Shown here: piece after piece, positions 16,927-26,104 of the stretch
Layout: every line of letters begins with the position of its first letter
How positions within the stretch are numbered: position 1 is the stretch's first letter
Source of the DNA: Luteococcus sp048595755
GTDB taxonomy: Bacteria > Actinomycetota > Actinomycetes > Propionibacteriales > Propionibacteriaceae
Length of the DNA stretch: 64,000 nt
Direction of reading: 5' to 3'
Assembly: GCF_048595755.1 (NCBI RefSeq)
Contig: NZ_CP184360.1
Span: 124,001 to 188,000 of the forward strand
The notes under the pieces: generated by a model
The model's database searches: none
Told to the model about the DNA's origin: nothing
The model's input: only the letters and a program-made list of their open reading frames with translations
Program-made: the position numbers and the translations under genes

Positions 16927-17346
16927 TCAGACGTTGAAGCCGATGCTTCGCAGCTGCTCGCGGCCATCATCGCTGATCATCTCCAGCGACCACGGCGGCA
17001 GCCAGACCCAGTTGATGGTTGCGCTGTTGACCAGGCCTTCGAGGGCGGCGTGGGTGTCGTCCTCGATCCGGTCGGTCAACGGGCAGGTCGGGCTGGTGAG
17101 CGTCATGTCGATGGTGCAGTCATTGTTCTCATCGACGTGGATGCCGTAGACGAGGCCGAGGTCAACCACGTTGACCATCAGTTCGGGGTCGACCACGTCA
17201 CGCATGGCCTCCTCGACGTCCTCGACGCTGGTGACTCCAGCGGCGGGCACGCCGGTGGGCAGCTCGTCCTTGACCAGATCGGACGGACGCTGCCCGGCGC
17301 CCGCCTCGGGCGTGGCCTGGGTGGCCTCTTCAGGGGTGTTGGACAC
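16927..17346 (-). CDS. DUF59/MIP18-family Fe-S assembly factor (SufT-like)
   Basis: 139 residues from a GTG at 17346 with AGGAGA upstream. An Ala/Thr/Pro-rich lead of about 45 residues precedes the DUF59 domain: EAMRDVVDPELMVNVVDLGLVYG, then TLTSPTCPLTD with the conserved cysteine, and a C-terminal VWLPPWSLEMISDDG. Proteins of this family help deliver or mature Fe-S clusters and commonly end suf operons in actinobacteria. It is the last gene of the operon, 34 bases after sufU, and is followed by a strong terminator. Confidence in the family is high; the exact step is inferred. Confidence 0.9.
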   Translation of the reverse strand: MSNTPEEATQATPEAGAGQRPSDLVKDELPTGVPAAGVTSVEDVEEAMRDVVDPELMVNVVDLGLVYGIHVDENNDCTIDMTLTSPTCPLTDRIEDDTHAALEGLVNSATINWVWLPPWSLEMISDDGREQLRSIGFNV

Positions 17347-17380
17347 CGCGTTCTCCTTGCTTGTTGAAGTCTGGGTTGGT

Positions 17381-17824
17381 TCAGCCCTGGTCTGACTGGG
17401 CGCGCAGGACCGCATCGCGGACCGCCGACCAGCCGAGCATGGCGCACTTCACCCGCGCCGGGAACTGGGAGACCCCGACGAAGGCGATGCCGTCCTCCAG
17501 CCGATCCTCGTCGGGTTCGGCATTGCCCTGGCTCTGCATCATCTCCAGGAACTCGTCGTGCAGGGCCATCGCGTCGTCCACCTCGCGGTCGATGAGCAGC
17601 TCGCTCATCACGCTGGTGGAGGCCTGCGAGATGGAGCATCCCTCGGCGTGGTAACTGACGTCGGCGATGCGGCTGCCGTCGAGCTGCACGCGCAGCGTGA
17701 TCTCGTCACCGCACGAGGGGTTCACGTGGTGCACCTCGGCCTGGAAGGGGTCGCGCAGGCCGGAGTTCAGCTTCTCCCGGTAGTGGTCCAGGATGATCTC
17801 CTGGTACATCTGCTCAACGCTCAC
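17381..17824 (-). CDS. sufU: Fe-S cluster assembly sulfur-transfer protein SufU
   Basis: 147 residues, an IscU-like fold with three conserved cysteines in NPSCGD, EGCSISQAS and VKCAMLGW. The insertion between the second and third cysteines is longer than in IscU, which is typical of SufU. In Gram-positive bacteria SufU binds zinc and accepts persulfide sulfur from SufS. The GTG start at 17824 overlaps the sufS stop (GTGA), so the two are translationally coupled and should be made in similar amounts. The next gene, a DUF59 factor, follows after 34 bases. Confidence 0.95.
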   Translation of the reverse strand: MSVEQMYQEIILDHYREKLNSGLRDPFQAEVHHVNPSCGDEITLRVQLDGSRIADVSYHAEGCSISQASTSVMSELLIDREVDDAMALHDEFLEMMQSQGNAEPDEDRLEDGIAFVGVSQFPARVKCAMLGWSAVRDAVLRAQSDQG

Positions 17825-19146
17825 GACTGTCCCTTCTTGTTGAGGCGCTGCTGGCGACGGCGTCGGATGCTGCTACCGTCGGCCCCACTCAGCCTTGAAC
17901 CAAAGAAGTCCTTGGTCCATTCCAGCGCCGCTCCCAGTGCCTCCACTTCCTCGGGCGTGGTGTAGAGGTAGCCGGAGGCGCGCACCGACGACTGGATGCC
18001 CAGCCGGTCGTGCAGCGGACGGGCGCAGTGCTGCCCACCCCGGATCGCGACGCCGCGCGAGTCGAGCATCTGCATGATGTCGTGCGGATGCACGCCGTCC
18101 AGGGCGAAGGAGACCGCTCCCCCGCGCTCGACGGCCTCGGTCGGCCCCAGGATGCGCAGTCCGTCGATGGCCTGCAGGCGCTTCAGCACCAGTTCGGTGA
18201 TGTGGTGTTCGTGCGCCGCGATGCGTTCCATGCCGATCGCATCGACATAGTCGATGGCGGCGGCCAGTCCGACGGCCTGGGCGATGGGTGGGGTCCCGGC
18301 CTCGAAGCGGTGCGGCGGCGGCGCATAGGTGGAGCCGGTCATCCGGACCACCTCGATCATCTCGCCTCCCCCCAGGAAGGGCGGCAGGCTCTCCAGCAGT
18401 TCCATGCGCCCCCACAGGACGCCGACGCCGGTCGGTCCGCAGATCTTGTGGCCGGTGAAGACCAGCAGGTCGCAGCCCAGCGCGGTGACGTCGGTGGCCC
18501 GCTGCGGGACACCCTGCGATCCGTCCACCACGACGGTGGCACCCACGGCATGGGCCTGCTCGGCGATCGTCGCGATCGGGTTGACGGTGCCCAGCACATT
18601 GCTGATCCAGGTCAGCGAGACCACCTTGGTGCGCTCGTTGACCAGCCCGTCACGCTCGGCGCCTTCAAGATCAAGACGTCCCTCGTCGGTGATGTCGAAC
18701 CAGCGCAGCGTGGCGCCGGTGCGTTCACAGACCATCTGCCACGGCACGATGTTGGAGTGGTGCTCCATGACGCTGACCAGCACCTCGTCGCCCGGCCCGA
18801 GGCCGGCGCCCAGGGTGTTGGCGGCCAGGTTCAGGGCCTCGGAGGCGTTCTTGGTGAAGACCACCTCCTCGGGCTGAGCCGCACCGATGAAGGCGGCGAC
18901 CCGAGCGCGAGCCGATTCGAAAGCCTCGGTGGCCTCGCCGCCCAGCATGTGCATGGCGCGCGCCACATTGGCGTTGTGCTGCAGGTAGTGCTCGCTGATC
19001 GCGTCGGCCACCTGCCGGGGCTTCTGCGAGGTGTTGGCGCTGTCGAGGTAGACCAGCGGATGCTCCCCCACCGTGCGGGAGAGGATCGGGAAGTCGGCCC
19101 GGATGCGTTCCACGTCAAGACCCGTTGGGGCCAGGGACTGATTCAT
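17821..19146 (-). CDS. sufS: Cysteine desulfurase SufS
   Basis: 441 residues, class V aminotransferase fold. The PLP lysine is in FTGHKICGPTG (about residue 240), and the catalytic cysteine is in RGGQHCARP (about residue 375). It releases sulfur from L-cysteine as a persulfide for SufU/SufBCD. The C-terminus has an extra basic tail (SSIRRRRQQRLNKKGQS) beyond the usual family end. It precedes sufU with a 4-base overlap and follows sufC after an 80-base gap that contains two hairpins. The ATG at 19146 gives MNQSLAPTGLDVERIRADF, a normal start for actinobacterial SufS. Confidence 0.95.
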   Translation of the reverse strand: MNQSLAPTGLDVERIRADFPILSRTVGEHPLVYLDSANTSQKPRQVADAISEHYLQHNANVARAMHMLGGEATEAFESARARVAAFIGAAQPEEVVFTKNASEALNLAANTLGAGLGPGDEVLVSVMEHHSNIVPWQMVCERTGATLRWFDITDEGRLDLEGAERDGLVNERTKVVSLTWISNVLGTVNPIATIAEQAHAVGATVVVDGSQGVPQRATDVTALGCDLLVFTGHKICGPTGVGVLWGRMELLESLPPFLGGGEMIEVVRMTGSTYAPPPHRFEAGTPPIAQAVGLAAAIDYVDAIGMERIAAHEHHITELVLKRLQAIDGLRILGPTEAVERGGAVSFALDGVHPHDIMQMLDSRGVAIRGGQHCARPLHDRLGIQSSVRASGYLYTTPEEVEALGAALEWTKDFFGSRLSGADGSSIRRRRQQRLNKKGQS

Positions 19147-19163
19147 GTGGTGCTCCTTGTAGT

Positions 19164-19213
19164 GGCCCCAGTGGGGCCCGGTGGTGGCGCCGCAGCCGGT
19201 GCGACGCCACCAC
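19164..19213 (-). promoter_or_regulatory. Two hairpins between sufC and sufS
   Basis: GGCCCC-AGT-GGGGCC (19164-19178) and GTGGTGGCG/CGCCACCAC (19181-19189 with 19205-19213) occupy the sufC-sufS gap. Neither is followed by a T-run. They could attenuate transcription or protect or process the operon mRNA. The structure is seen; the function is inferred. Confidence 0.45.
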
Positions 19214-19226
19214 GAATGGGTGCGGC

Positions 19227-19988
<762 letters not shown>

Positions 19989-19989
19989 C

Positions 19990-20370
19990 TCAGTTCTCCT
20001 TGTCGGCCGCGGCAGCGGCCGCAGAATCGTTCTCGTTGGTTGTGATCGGGTTGTCCAGGTCGACGAGCACCAGCCCGTCGGTGATGCGGACCGGGTAGAC
20101 CGGCACGGGCTCGGTGGCCGGCAGGTCGAGCGGCTCGCCGGTGCGCAGGTCGAAGCGTGCGCCGTGCCGCCAGCACTCGATGGTGCAGCCCTCCACCTCG
20201 CCCTCGCTCAGGCGGATGGCGGCGTGCGAGCACTCGTCGGTGATGGCGAAGACGTCCTCGCCTGCTCGCACGATGGCGAGCGCGGCCTGCCCCTTGCCGG
20301 GCCGGTCCAGGACCACGCGGTGCGCGTCCTGCCCCAGCTCGGCTGCCTGGCAGACCTCGACGAAGCTCAC
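19990..20370 (-). CDS. Non-haem Rieske-type [2Fe-2S] ferredoxin of the suf operon
   Basis: 126 residues from GTG 20370, overlapping the sufD stop by four bases. The cluster ligands are C47-S-H49 and C66-W-R-H69, the two-residue Rieske boxes of bacterial dioxygenase-type ferredoxins without the extra disulfide cysteines of bc1 Rieske proteins. There is no signal peptide, so it is cytoplasmic. An Ala-rich segment and ADKEN end the protein. Its fixed place between sufD and sufC is common in actinobacteria and suggests electron supply to Fe-S assembly; this role is inferred from context. Confidence 0.9.
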   Translation of the reverse strand: MSFVEVCQAAELGQDAHRVVLDRPGKGQAALAIVRAGEDVFAITDECSHAAIRLSEGEVEGCTIECWRHGARFDLRTGEPLDLPATEPVPVYPVRITDGLVLVDLDNPITTNENDSAAAAAADKEN

Positions 20371-21545
20371 CGGGCGCCTTCGGGGCTGACGGACTCCAGG
20401 AAGGAGAGCTCCTCCTCGACGGCCTCCTCCAGGCGCGCCTCCACGTCGGGCAGGCCCACCTTGCGGATGATCTCGAAGAAGAAGCCCTGCACCACCAGAC
20501 GGCGGGCCTCCTTCTCGGGGATGCCGCGGCTCATCAGGTAGAAGAGCTGGTTGTCGTCGAAGTGACCCGTGGTGGACGAGTGACCGGCACCGGCGATCTC
20601 GCCGGTCTCGATCTCCAGGTTGGGGACGCTGTCGGCCTTGCAGCCGTCGGTGAGCACCAGGTTCTTGTTGGCCTCGTAGGTCTCGATGTCCTCGGCCACC
20701 TTGCGGATCAGCACGTCGCCGATCCACACCGAGTGCGCGCCTTCACCCTGCAGGGCTCCGCGGTAGTCCACATTGCTCTTGGTGCGCGGGGCGTTGTGGT
20801 CGACGAAGATGCGGTGCTGGATGTGCTGGCCGGCGTCGACGAAGTAGAGCCCGTACTGCTCCAGCTCGCCGCCGGGGCCGTCGTAGCGCACGTCCTCCTG
20901 CAGCCGGATCAGGTCGCCACCCAGGCTGGCGGTGATCAGCCGCACGTGGGCATCGCGGCCCACCATGACCGAGCGCTGCCCGCCGTGGACGGCGTCGTCG
21001 GCCCAGTCCTGCACGGTCACCACGGTGACCTGGGCGCCGTCGCCGACGCGGATGTCGGTCTTCTCGGCAAAGGTGGTGCTGCCCTTGAGATGGAGCACGA
21101 AGGTGACCTCGGCATGGGCGCCGATGGTGATCACGGTGTGCTCGCTGACCACGCCACCCTTGCCGGTGGCGGTCAGGACGACGGGCTCGCTCACCTGGGT
21201 GTCGGCCGGGACGTCGATGTGGACGCCGTAGGCGGCGTTCTGGCCCGCCAGGGCGGCGACGCGGTCGGTGGGGGCCTCGACGGACAGCTCACGGGCGCGA
21301 GCGATCTCCACCTGCTCCAGGCTGACGCCCTCGGGGATGCTGGTCTCCCAGTCGAGGTTGTCGGTGCTGGCCTGGGCCTGCAGCAGCGGGGCCAGACGCT
21401 TCATCGGGGTGAACCGCCAGATCTCCTCCCGGCCGGTGGGCTCGGGGTGGTCCGACAGCTCCCACGACGGGGTGGGGTGCAGGTGTGAGGCAACCGTCTC
21501 GAGCTCGAGTGCGCTCGCCACAGCGGGTGCGGTGTCAATGGACAA
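20367..21545 (-). CDS. sufD: Fe-S cluster assembly protein SufD
   Basis: 392 residues from a TTG at 21545 with GAAGGAAG about eight bases upstream; this gives the normal SufD length. The C-terminal half is the SufB/SufD beta-helix, with GEIAGAGHSSTTGHFDDNQLF and YLMSRGIPEKEARRLVVQGF as family signatures. SufD pairs with SufB and SufC to form the scaffold complex. It follows sufB after an 82-base gap that holds a perfect hairpin, and overlaps the Rieske gene by four bases. A rare TTG start after a hairpin may lower its output relative to SufB. Confidence 0.93.
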   Translation of the reverse strand: MSIDTAPAVASALELETVASHLHPTPSWELSDHPEPTGREEIWRFTPMKRLAPLLQAQASTDNLDWETSIPEGVSLEQVEIARARELSVEAPTDRVAALAGQNAAYGVHIDVPADTQVSEPVVLTATGKGGVVSEHTVITIGAHAEVTFVLHLKGSTTFAEKTDIRVGDGAQVTVVTVQDWADDAVHGGQRSVMVGRDAHVRLITASLGGDLIRLQEDVRYDGPGGELEQYGLYFVDAGQHIQHRIFVDHNAPRTKSNVDYRGALQGEGAHSVWIGDVLIRKVAEDIETYEANKNLVLTDGCKADSVPNLEIETGEIAGAGHSSTTGHFDDNQLFYLMSRGIPEKEARRLVVQGFFFEIIRKVGLPDVEARLEEAVEEELSFLESVSPEGAR

Positions 21546-21585
21546 CTGTGTGCTTCCTTCTTGGTCTATGGGCAGGCTGGGTGGT

Positions 21586-21609
21586 GTGGCCCCGCCAAGG
21601 CGGGGCCAC
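21586..21609 (-). promoter_or_regulatory. Perfect hairpin between sufB and sufD
   Basis: GTGGCCCCGCC (21586-21596) pairs with GGCGGGGCCAC (21599-21609) across a two-base spacer. It lies within the sufB-sufD gap, inside the operon. It is not followed by a T-run on the transcribed strand. It may be a partial terminator or an RNA-processing or stability element. Confidence 0.55.
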
Positions 21610-21627
21610 GGGTGGACGGCGGCTGGA

Positions 21628-23076
21628 TCAGCCCACGGCACCTTCCATCTGCAGCTCGATGAGGCGGTTGAGTTCCAGGGCGTATTCCATCGGCAGCTCG
21701 CGGGCGATCGGCTCGACGAAGCCGCGCACGATCATCGCCATCGCCTCGTCCTCCTCCAGACCACGCTGCATCAGGTAGAAGAGCTGGTCGTCGGAGACCT
21801 TGGAGACGGTGGCCTCGTGGGCCATCGACACGTCGTCCTCACGCACGTCGACGTAGGGGTAGGTGTCGGAGCGGCTGATCTGGTCCACCAGCAGGGCGTC
21901 GCACTTCACGCTGGATGCGGAGTGGCTGGCGCCCTCCTGCACCTCGACCAGTCCGCGGTAGGAGCTGCGGCCACCGCCGCGAGCCACCGACTTGGAGACG
22001 ATCGACGAGCTGGTGTTGGGAGCGCAGTGCACCATCTTGGAACCGGCGTCCTGGTGCTGGCCCTCGCCGGCGAAGGCGATCGAGAGGGTCTCGCCCTTGG
22101 CGTGCTCACCCATCAGGTAGACCGCGGGGTACTTCATGGTCACCTTGGAGCCGATGTTGCCGTCGATCCACTCCATGGTGGCGCCCTCCTCACAGGAGGC
22201 GCGCTTGGTCACCAGGTTGAACACATTGTTCGACCAGTTCTGGATGGTGGTGTAGCGCACGCGGGCGTTCTTCTTGACCACGATCTCCACCACGGCCGAG
22301 TGCAGCGAGTCCGACTTGTAGATCGGCGCGGTGCAGCCCTCGACGTAGTGCACGTAGGAGCCCTCGTCGGCGATGATCAGCGTGCGCTCGAACTGGCCCA
22401 TGTTCTCGGTGTTGATGCGGAAGTAGGCCTGCAGCGGGATCTCGACGTGGACGCCCTTGGGGACGTAGATGAACGAGCCACCCGACCACACGGCGGTGTT
22501 CAGCGCGGAGAACTTGTTGTCACCGGTGGGGATGACGGTGCCGAAGTACTCCTCGAAGATCTCGGGGTGCTCCTTGAGGGCGGTGTCGGTGTCCAGGAAG
22601 AGCACGCCCTGGCGCTCGAGCTCCTCGTTGATCTTGTGGTAGACCACCTCGGACTCGTACTGGGCGGCGACGCCGGCCACCAGGCGAGCCTTCTCGGCCT
22701 CCGGGATGCCCAGCTTGTCGTAGGTGTTCTTGATGTCCTCGGGCAGGTCCTCCCAGGACTGGGCCTGGCGCTCGGTGGAGCGCACGAAGTACTTGATGTT
22801 GTCGAAGTCGATCTCGCTCAGGTCGGCACCCCAGGTGGGCATCGGCTTGCGCCCGAAGAGCTTGAGGCCCTTCATGCGCTCCTTGAGCATCCACTCCGGC
22901 TCACCCTTCAGCTCGGAGATGTTGCGCACGACGGCCTCGTTGAGGCCACGCTGCGCGGCCGCACCGGCGTCGTCCTTGTCGTGCCATCCGAAGCGGTAGT
23001 TGCCCAGGGCGTCCAGGTGCTCGTCCTGCGAGGCACCGGTGCCGGGGACGACCGGCTTGTTCTGCAGGTCAGTCAT
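21628..23076 (-). CDS. sufB: Fe-S cluster assembly protein SufB
   Basis: 482 residues with no intein. The N-terminal helical region is followed by the SufB beta-helix: GSFIYVPKGVHVEIPLQAYF, SYVHYVEGCTAPIY, and the C-terminal SHSASSVKCDALL and DQLFYLMQRGLEEDEAM. The conserved cysteine in VEGCTAP, inside the beta-helix core, and the one in SVKCD are both present. SufB carries the nascent cluster and takes sulfur from SufS/SufU. It starts three bases after sufR, so the repressor and first structural gene are one unit. Mycobacterial SufB often contains an intein at this locus; none is present here. Confidence 0.96.
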   Translation of the reverse strand: MTDLQNKPVVPGTGASQDEHLDALGNYRFGWHDKDDAGAAAQRGLNEAVVRNISELKGEPEWMLKERMKGLKLFGRKPMPTWGADLSEIDFDNIKYFVRSTERQAQSWEDLPEDIKNTYDKLGIPEAEKARLVAGVAAQYESEVVYHKINEELERQGVLFLDTDTALKEHPEIFEEYFGTVIPTGDNKFSALNTAVWSGGSFIYVPKGVHVEIPLQAYFRINTENMGQFERTLIIADEGSYVHYVEGCTAPIYKSDSLHSAVVEIVVKKNARVRYTTIQNWSNNVFNLVTKRASCEEGATMEWIDGNIGSKVTMKYPAVYLMGEHAKGETLSIAFAGEGQHQDAGSKMVHCAPNTSSSIVSKSVARGGGRSSYRGLVEVQEGASHSASSVKCDALLVDQISRSDTYPYVDVREDDVSMAHEATVSKVSDDQLFYLMQRGLEEDEAMAMIVRGFVEPIARELPMEYALELNRLIELQMEGAVG

Positions 23077-23079
23077 GTC

Positions 23080-23841
23080 TCAGTTGGCCTTTCGATTGGA
23101 TTCGTGGCTGGTGTCGTGTTGTGGGGAGTGCTCACCGGCAGTGAGCTCCTCGGGTCTGAAGAAGGGGATGTTGGTGGTGCAGATGCCGTCGCCGTGGGCG
23201 ATGGTCGCCAGGCGCTGCACGTGGCTGCCCAGCAGGCGGCTGAACAGCTGAGTCTCGGCCTCGCACAGTTCGGGGAACTCCTCGGCCACGTGGGCCACCG
23301 GGCAGTGGTGCTGGCACAACTGCTCACCCAGCTGGGCGGGCTTGACGCTGGCCACGTAGCCGTCGGTGTTGAGCGCCTGGGCGAGCACCTCGGAGGCGGT
23401 CGCCTCGGGCTGCTCTGCGCGGATGCGGTGGTAGGCCGCCTCCACGTCGGCGACGCGCTGCTCGGCCAGGGCGCTGACCGCCGAGGGTCCGGCAGCCCGC
23501 ACCAACTGGTGCAGCGCTTGCAGCGCCAGCTCGTCGTAGGCCTGGTAGAAGTTGCGTCGGCCCAGATCGGTGAGGGCGAAGACCTTGGCCGGCCGCCCCC
23601 GACCCCGCTGGCCGTAGACTCGTTGGTCGCGCGGCTCGATGTGGCCGTGCTCGGTGAGCACACCGAGGTGCCGGCGGATGGCGGCAGGGGTCAGGCTCAG
23701 CCGCTCCCCCAGCTCGACGGCCGTGCTCGGGCCGTGTTCCAGAATGGAGCGCGCCACCCGCTCGCGGGTCGTGGCGTCCTCTTCGGGTTCGACGACGCCA
23801 GGCTGCGGCGGGCGCACAGCTGTCTCGTCGTTTGTTTTCAC
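23080..23841 (-). CDS. sufR: SufR-type Fe-S-sensing repressor of the suf operon
   Basis: 253 residues. A winged-helix domain (about 28-100, with TPAAIRRHLGVL and QRGRGRPAKVFALTDLG) is followed by a cluster-binding half with C176, C180, C193 and C221 in CQHHCPVAH, ELCEAE and GICTTN. This spacing matches SufR regulators, which repress suf when their cluster is intact and release DNA under iron or oxidative stress. It is the first gene of the operon, so it should be autoregulated. The GTG start at 23841 has no Shine-Dalgarno and lies next to a promoter-like -10, consistent with a leaderless mRNA. Confidence 0.92.
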   Translation of the reverse strand: MKTNDETAVRPPQPGVVEPEEDATTRERVARSILEHGPSTAVELGERLSLTPAAIRRHLGVLTEHGHIEPRDQRVYGQRGRGRPAKVFALTDLGRRNFYQAYDELALQALHQLVRAAGPSAVSALAEQRVADVEAAYHRIRAEQPEATASEVLAQALNTDGYVASVKPAQLGEQLCQHHCPVAHVAEEFPELCEAETQLFSRLLGSHVQRLATIAHGDGICTTNIPFFRPEELTAGEHSPQHDTSHESNRKAN

Positions 23842-23848
23842 AACGCCA

Positions 23849-23878
23849 TTCTTACCTAATTACCCCCAAAGACAACAA
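23849..23878 (-). promoter_or_regulatory. Putative sufR promoter
   Basis: On the minus strand TTGTTG (23878-23873) and TAAGAA (23854-23849) are separated by 18 bases. Transcription would begin close to the sufR GTG at 23841, giving a leaderless message. The region around it (CTTACCTAATTACCCCC on the plus strand) is unusually AT-rich for this window. A SufR operator may overlap it, but no clear palindrome is seen. Confidence 0.35.
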
Positions 23879-23930
23879 GGAAGCCTGACCTAAGTAACTT
23901 CTGCCCTGCTCATCCCGCCTTCGGAACCCT

Positions 23931-24188
23931 TTGGCCCAGATGGTGGTGGCGCTGCTGAGCTTCAATGCCACCTTCACCGAATTCGTCATCGCCTCGGTGA
24001 TCCTGGGCAATGACTCGTCCAAGTCCACCCTGGCCATCGGCCTGTACCAGTACGTCTCCACCGAGAACAACACCTACTGGCCGGTCTTCTCGGCCGGCGC
24101 GGTGCTGGCCGCCATCCCGGTGATGGTGCTCTTCCTGTGGCTGCAGAAGTACATCGTGAGCGGACTCACCGCGGGCGCCGTCAAGTAA
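23931..24188 (+). pseudogene. 3' fragment of a MalG-type sugar ABC transporter permease
   Basis: The 85 codons from 23931 encode only the end of a carbohydrate-uptake permease: FNATFTEFVIASVILG, a region with the last two membrane helices, and the typical terminus KYIVSGLTAGAVK. Complete MalG proteins are about 280-300 residues, so roughly two thirds, including the EAA loop, are missing. The 5' break lies within about 90 bases of the sufR promoter region. No substrate-binding protein, MalF or ATPase gene is nearby. It is read as a deletion scar of a sugar transport operon. A hairpin terminator follows, probably the original operon terminator. Confidence 0.8.
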
Positions 24189-24209
24189 CCAGCTCTCCGC
24201 TGCCGACGA

Positions 24210-24240
24210 CGGGCGGATCACCAGACCGGTGATCCGCCCG
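24210..24240 (+). terminator. Terminator hairpin after the malG fragment
   Basis: CGGGCGGATCACC (24210-24222) and GGTGATCCGCCCG (24228-24240) form a perfect 13-bp stem with a five-base loop, followed by TTG. It lies 21 bases past the stop of the permease fragment. Confidence 0.8.
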
Positions 24241-24528
24241 TTGCGGTGCGCCTGGGATGGCGGCCGAGTGGACTCGTCACCCCAGCGATGAAATAGTCAT
24301 CCGTGTCAGCCTTGGACACGCCAGACACAAGGCTGCGAACCTCCATCATCGGTGAAATCGATGAATTGGCCGCTCCGGTCAATGGAAGCGCACCGGAGGC
24401 TCACTAGGTTCTTGCCCAGCTGTTCTGGCTCGAGCGGGCTGGCAGTGTTTCGTTCCACCGACCGAGGAGCCACACCGCCCTCGGCGCCACGGCCGCAGCG
24501 ACGCGGCCCCGGACCGAAGCGAGCAAAC
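24241..24528 (+). other. Non-coding upstream region of the MFS gene
   Basis: About 290 bases between the malG-fragment terminator and the MFS start. No convincing ORF with the local codon pattern, RNA gene or strong hairpin is seen. Segments near 24290-24370 (GATGAAATAGTCATCC and GTGAAATCGATGAATTGG) are less GC-rich than the surroundings and may hold the promoter or an operator for the transporter. Confidence 0.4.
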
Positions 24529-25962
24529 ATGCCCACAACGACCGAGAGCACGCCGCCGGTGCGCCCCGCACCCCAGCCTGACGTGACGCCGAACCCGGCA
24601 CTGCGCAAGGCCACCTCCCTCTGGGTGGTCCTCATCTCTGCGATCGCCATCATCTTCGACGGCTATGACCTGGTGATCTACGGCACCGTCGTCCCCAGCT
24701 TCCTGGCAGACCCCAGCCACATCGGCCCCGTCAGCCCCGAACTGGCCGGGCAGCTGGGCAGCTACGCGCTGTTCGGCGTACTGGTCGGCGCGCTCAGTTG
24801 CGGCGCCGTCACCGACGTGATCGGCCGCCGCAAGGTGATGCTGCTGGCGATCGCCTGGTTCTCGGTGGGCATGGCCGCCACGGCGATGGCTCACTCGGCC
24901 ACCGTCTTCGGCATCCTGCGCTTCGTCACCGGCATCGGTGTCGGTGCCCTGGTCGCCACCGCCGGCGCCATCGTCGCCGAGTTCGCACCGCCGAACCGTC
25001 GCCAGCTCTTCAACGCCATCGTCTACTGCGGCGTGCCCGCCGGTGGCGTGATGGCCTCGCTGTTCGCCATGCTGCTGCACTCCTCGATCGGCTGGCGCGG
25101 GCTCTTCCTGGTGGGTGCCTCCCCGATCCTCTTCCTGCTGCCGCTGGCCTGGTTCAAGCTGCCCGAATCGCCGCTGTGGCTCGAATCGCGCGGCCGCCAC
25201 GAGGAGGCCCAGCAGTGGTCGGCCAAGACCGGCGTCCCGCTGGTGGCCCACAGCGCCCCCGTGGGCGCGGCGCCCGCTGCTCCCTCCACCGAACCGGTCG
25301 GCTTCGCCGCCCTGTTCTCGCGCAAGTACATCGTGGCAACCCTGTTCGTCGGCCTGATGAGCTTCACCGGCTTGCTGCTCACCTACGGCCTCAACACCTG
25401 GCTGCCGGTGATCATGGGCCAGCACGGCTTCAACACCCAGGGTTCGCTGCTCTTCCTGCTCACCCTGAACCTGGGCGCGGTCTTCGGCGCCATGAGCGCC
25501 TCGTGGATCGCCGACAAGATCGGTGCACGCGCCGTGATCGTGGCCCTGTTCGCCCTGGCAGCGGTCTGCCTGATGCTGCTGCCCTTCTCCTTCCCGCACG
25601 CCATCCTGCTGCTGCTCGTGGCCCTGGCCGGCATGGGCACCGTGGGCGTGCAGGTGCTGATCTACGGCTTCGGCTCCAACTTCTACGAGTCCCGTGCCCG
25701 CGGTGCCGGGGTGGCCTGGGTGGCTGGCTTCGGCAGACTGGGCGGCATCTTCGGCCCCCTGGTGGGTGGCTTCCTGATCGCCGCCGGCATCGACATCGTG
25801 CGCGCCTTCCAGATGTTCGCCATCGTGGCCCTGGCCGGCGGACTGTTCACCCTGGTGCCGCGCCAGCCCCGCTCGGCGCAGCAGGAGGCCCAGGCCGTCG
25901 AGATCGGTGCGGCCAAGCAGGGCATCGTCGACGAGACGGTCGTCGCCGCCCCCGCCAGCTGA
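24529..25962 (+). CDS. MFS transporter, aromatic acid:H+ symporter type
   Basis: 477 residues with twelve predicted membrane helices. The first helix carries FDGYDLVIYG, the D-G-x-D motif typical of the aromatic acid:H+ symporter (AAHS) family. The loop 2-3 motif is GAVTDVIGRRKVM, and WFKLPESPLWLESRGR precedes the central loop. The loop 8-9 repeat of the motif reads ASWIADKIGAR. Substrates of relatives are benzoate, 4-hydroxybenzoate or similar acids; here the substrate is unknown. No aromatic-degradation genes are adjacent. The ATG at 24529 is the first start that gives a normal N-terminus. A terminator hairpin follows, so the gene is probably monocistronic. Confidence 0.88.
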   Translation: MPTTTESTPPVRPAPQPDVTPNPALRKATSLWVVLISAIAIIFDGYDLVIYGTVVPSFLADPSHIGPVSPELAGQLGSYALFGVLVGALSCGAVTDVIGRRKVMLLAIAWFSVGMAATAMAHSATVFGILRFVTGIGVGALVATAGAIVAEFAPPNRRQLFNAIVYCGVPAGGVMASLFAMLLHSSIGWRGLFLVGASPILFLLPLAWFKLPESPLWLESRGRHEEAQQWSAKTGVPLVAHSAPVGAAPAAPSTEPVGFAALFSRKYIVATLFVGLMSFTGLLLTYGLNTWLPVIMGQHGFNTQGSLLFLLTLNLGAVFGAMSASWIADKIGARAVIVALFALAAVCLMLLPFSFPHAILLLLVALAGMGTVGVQVLIYGFGSNFYESRARGAGVAWVAGFGRLGGIFGPLVGGFLIAAGIDIVRAFQMFAIVALAGGLFTLVPRQPRSAQQEAQAVEIGAAKQGIVDETVVAAPAS

Positions 25963-25977
25963 CGCCCGACTGACCGC

Positions 25978-26015
25978 GCTGCCCGCTGCCACCCCGCCCG
26001 GTGGCGGCGGGCAGC
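25978..26015 (+). terminator. Terminator hairpin after the MFS gene
   Basis: GCTGCCCGCTGCCACC (25978-25993) pairs with GGTGGCGGCGGGCAGC (26000-26015), a 16-bp stem with one G-T pair and a six-base loop, 16 bases past the MFS stop. Confidence 0.75.
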
Positions 26016-26104
26016 GTCGTCCCCGTACGCGGGGCGCCCTGTCAGCCACAGCCGGCCCATGGACCAGGCACGACGAGCCTGCCGCCCCGGCTAGGGTTGG
26101 GGCC

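Noticed and set aside
21628..23076. Intein in SufB
   Set aside because: SufB homology is continuous over 482 residues with no insertion, unlike some mycobacterial SufB proteins.
21268..23859. An 863-codon plus-strand open frame opposite sufB, sufD and sufR
   Set aside because: It is antisense to three clearly homologous genes. Its composition (Val/Leu/Gly/His-rich) is the usual by-product of high-GC codon bias on the opposite strand.
25963..26104. T-box or threonine attenuator before thrC
   Set aside because: The only strong structure is the terminator hairpin of the MFS gene. No leader peptide rich in Thr codons and no T-box sequence is seen.
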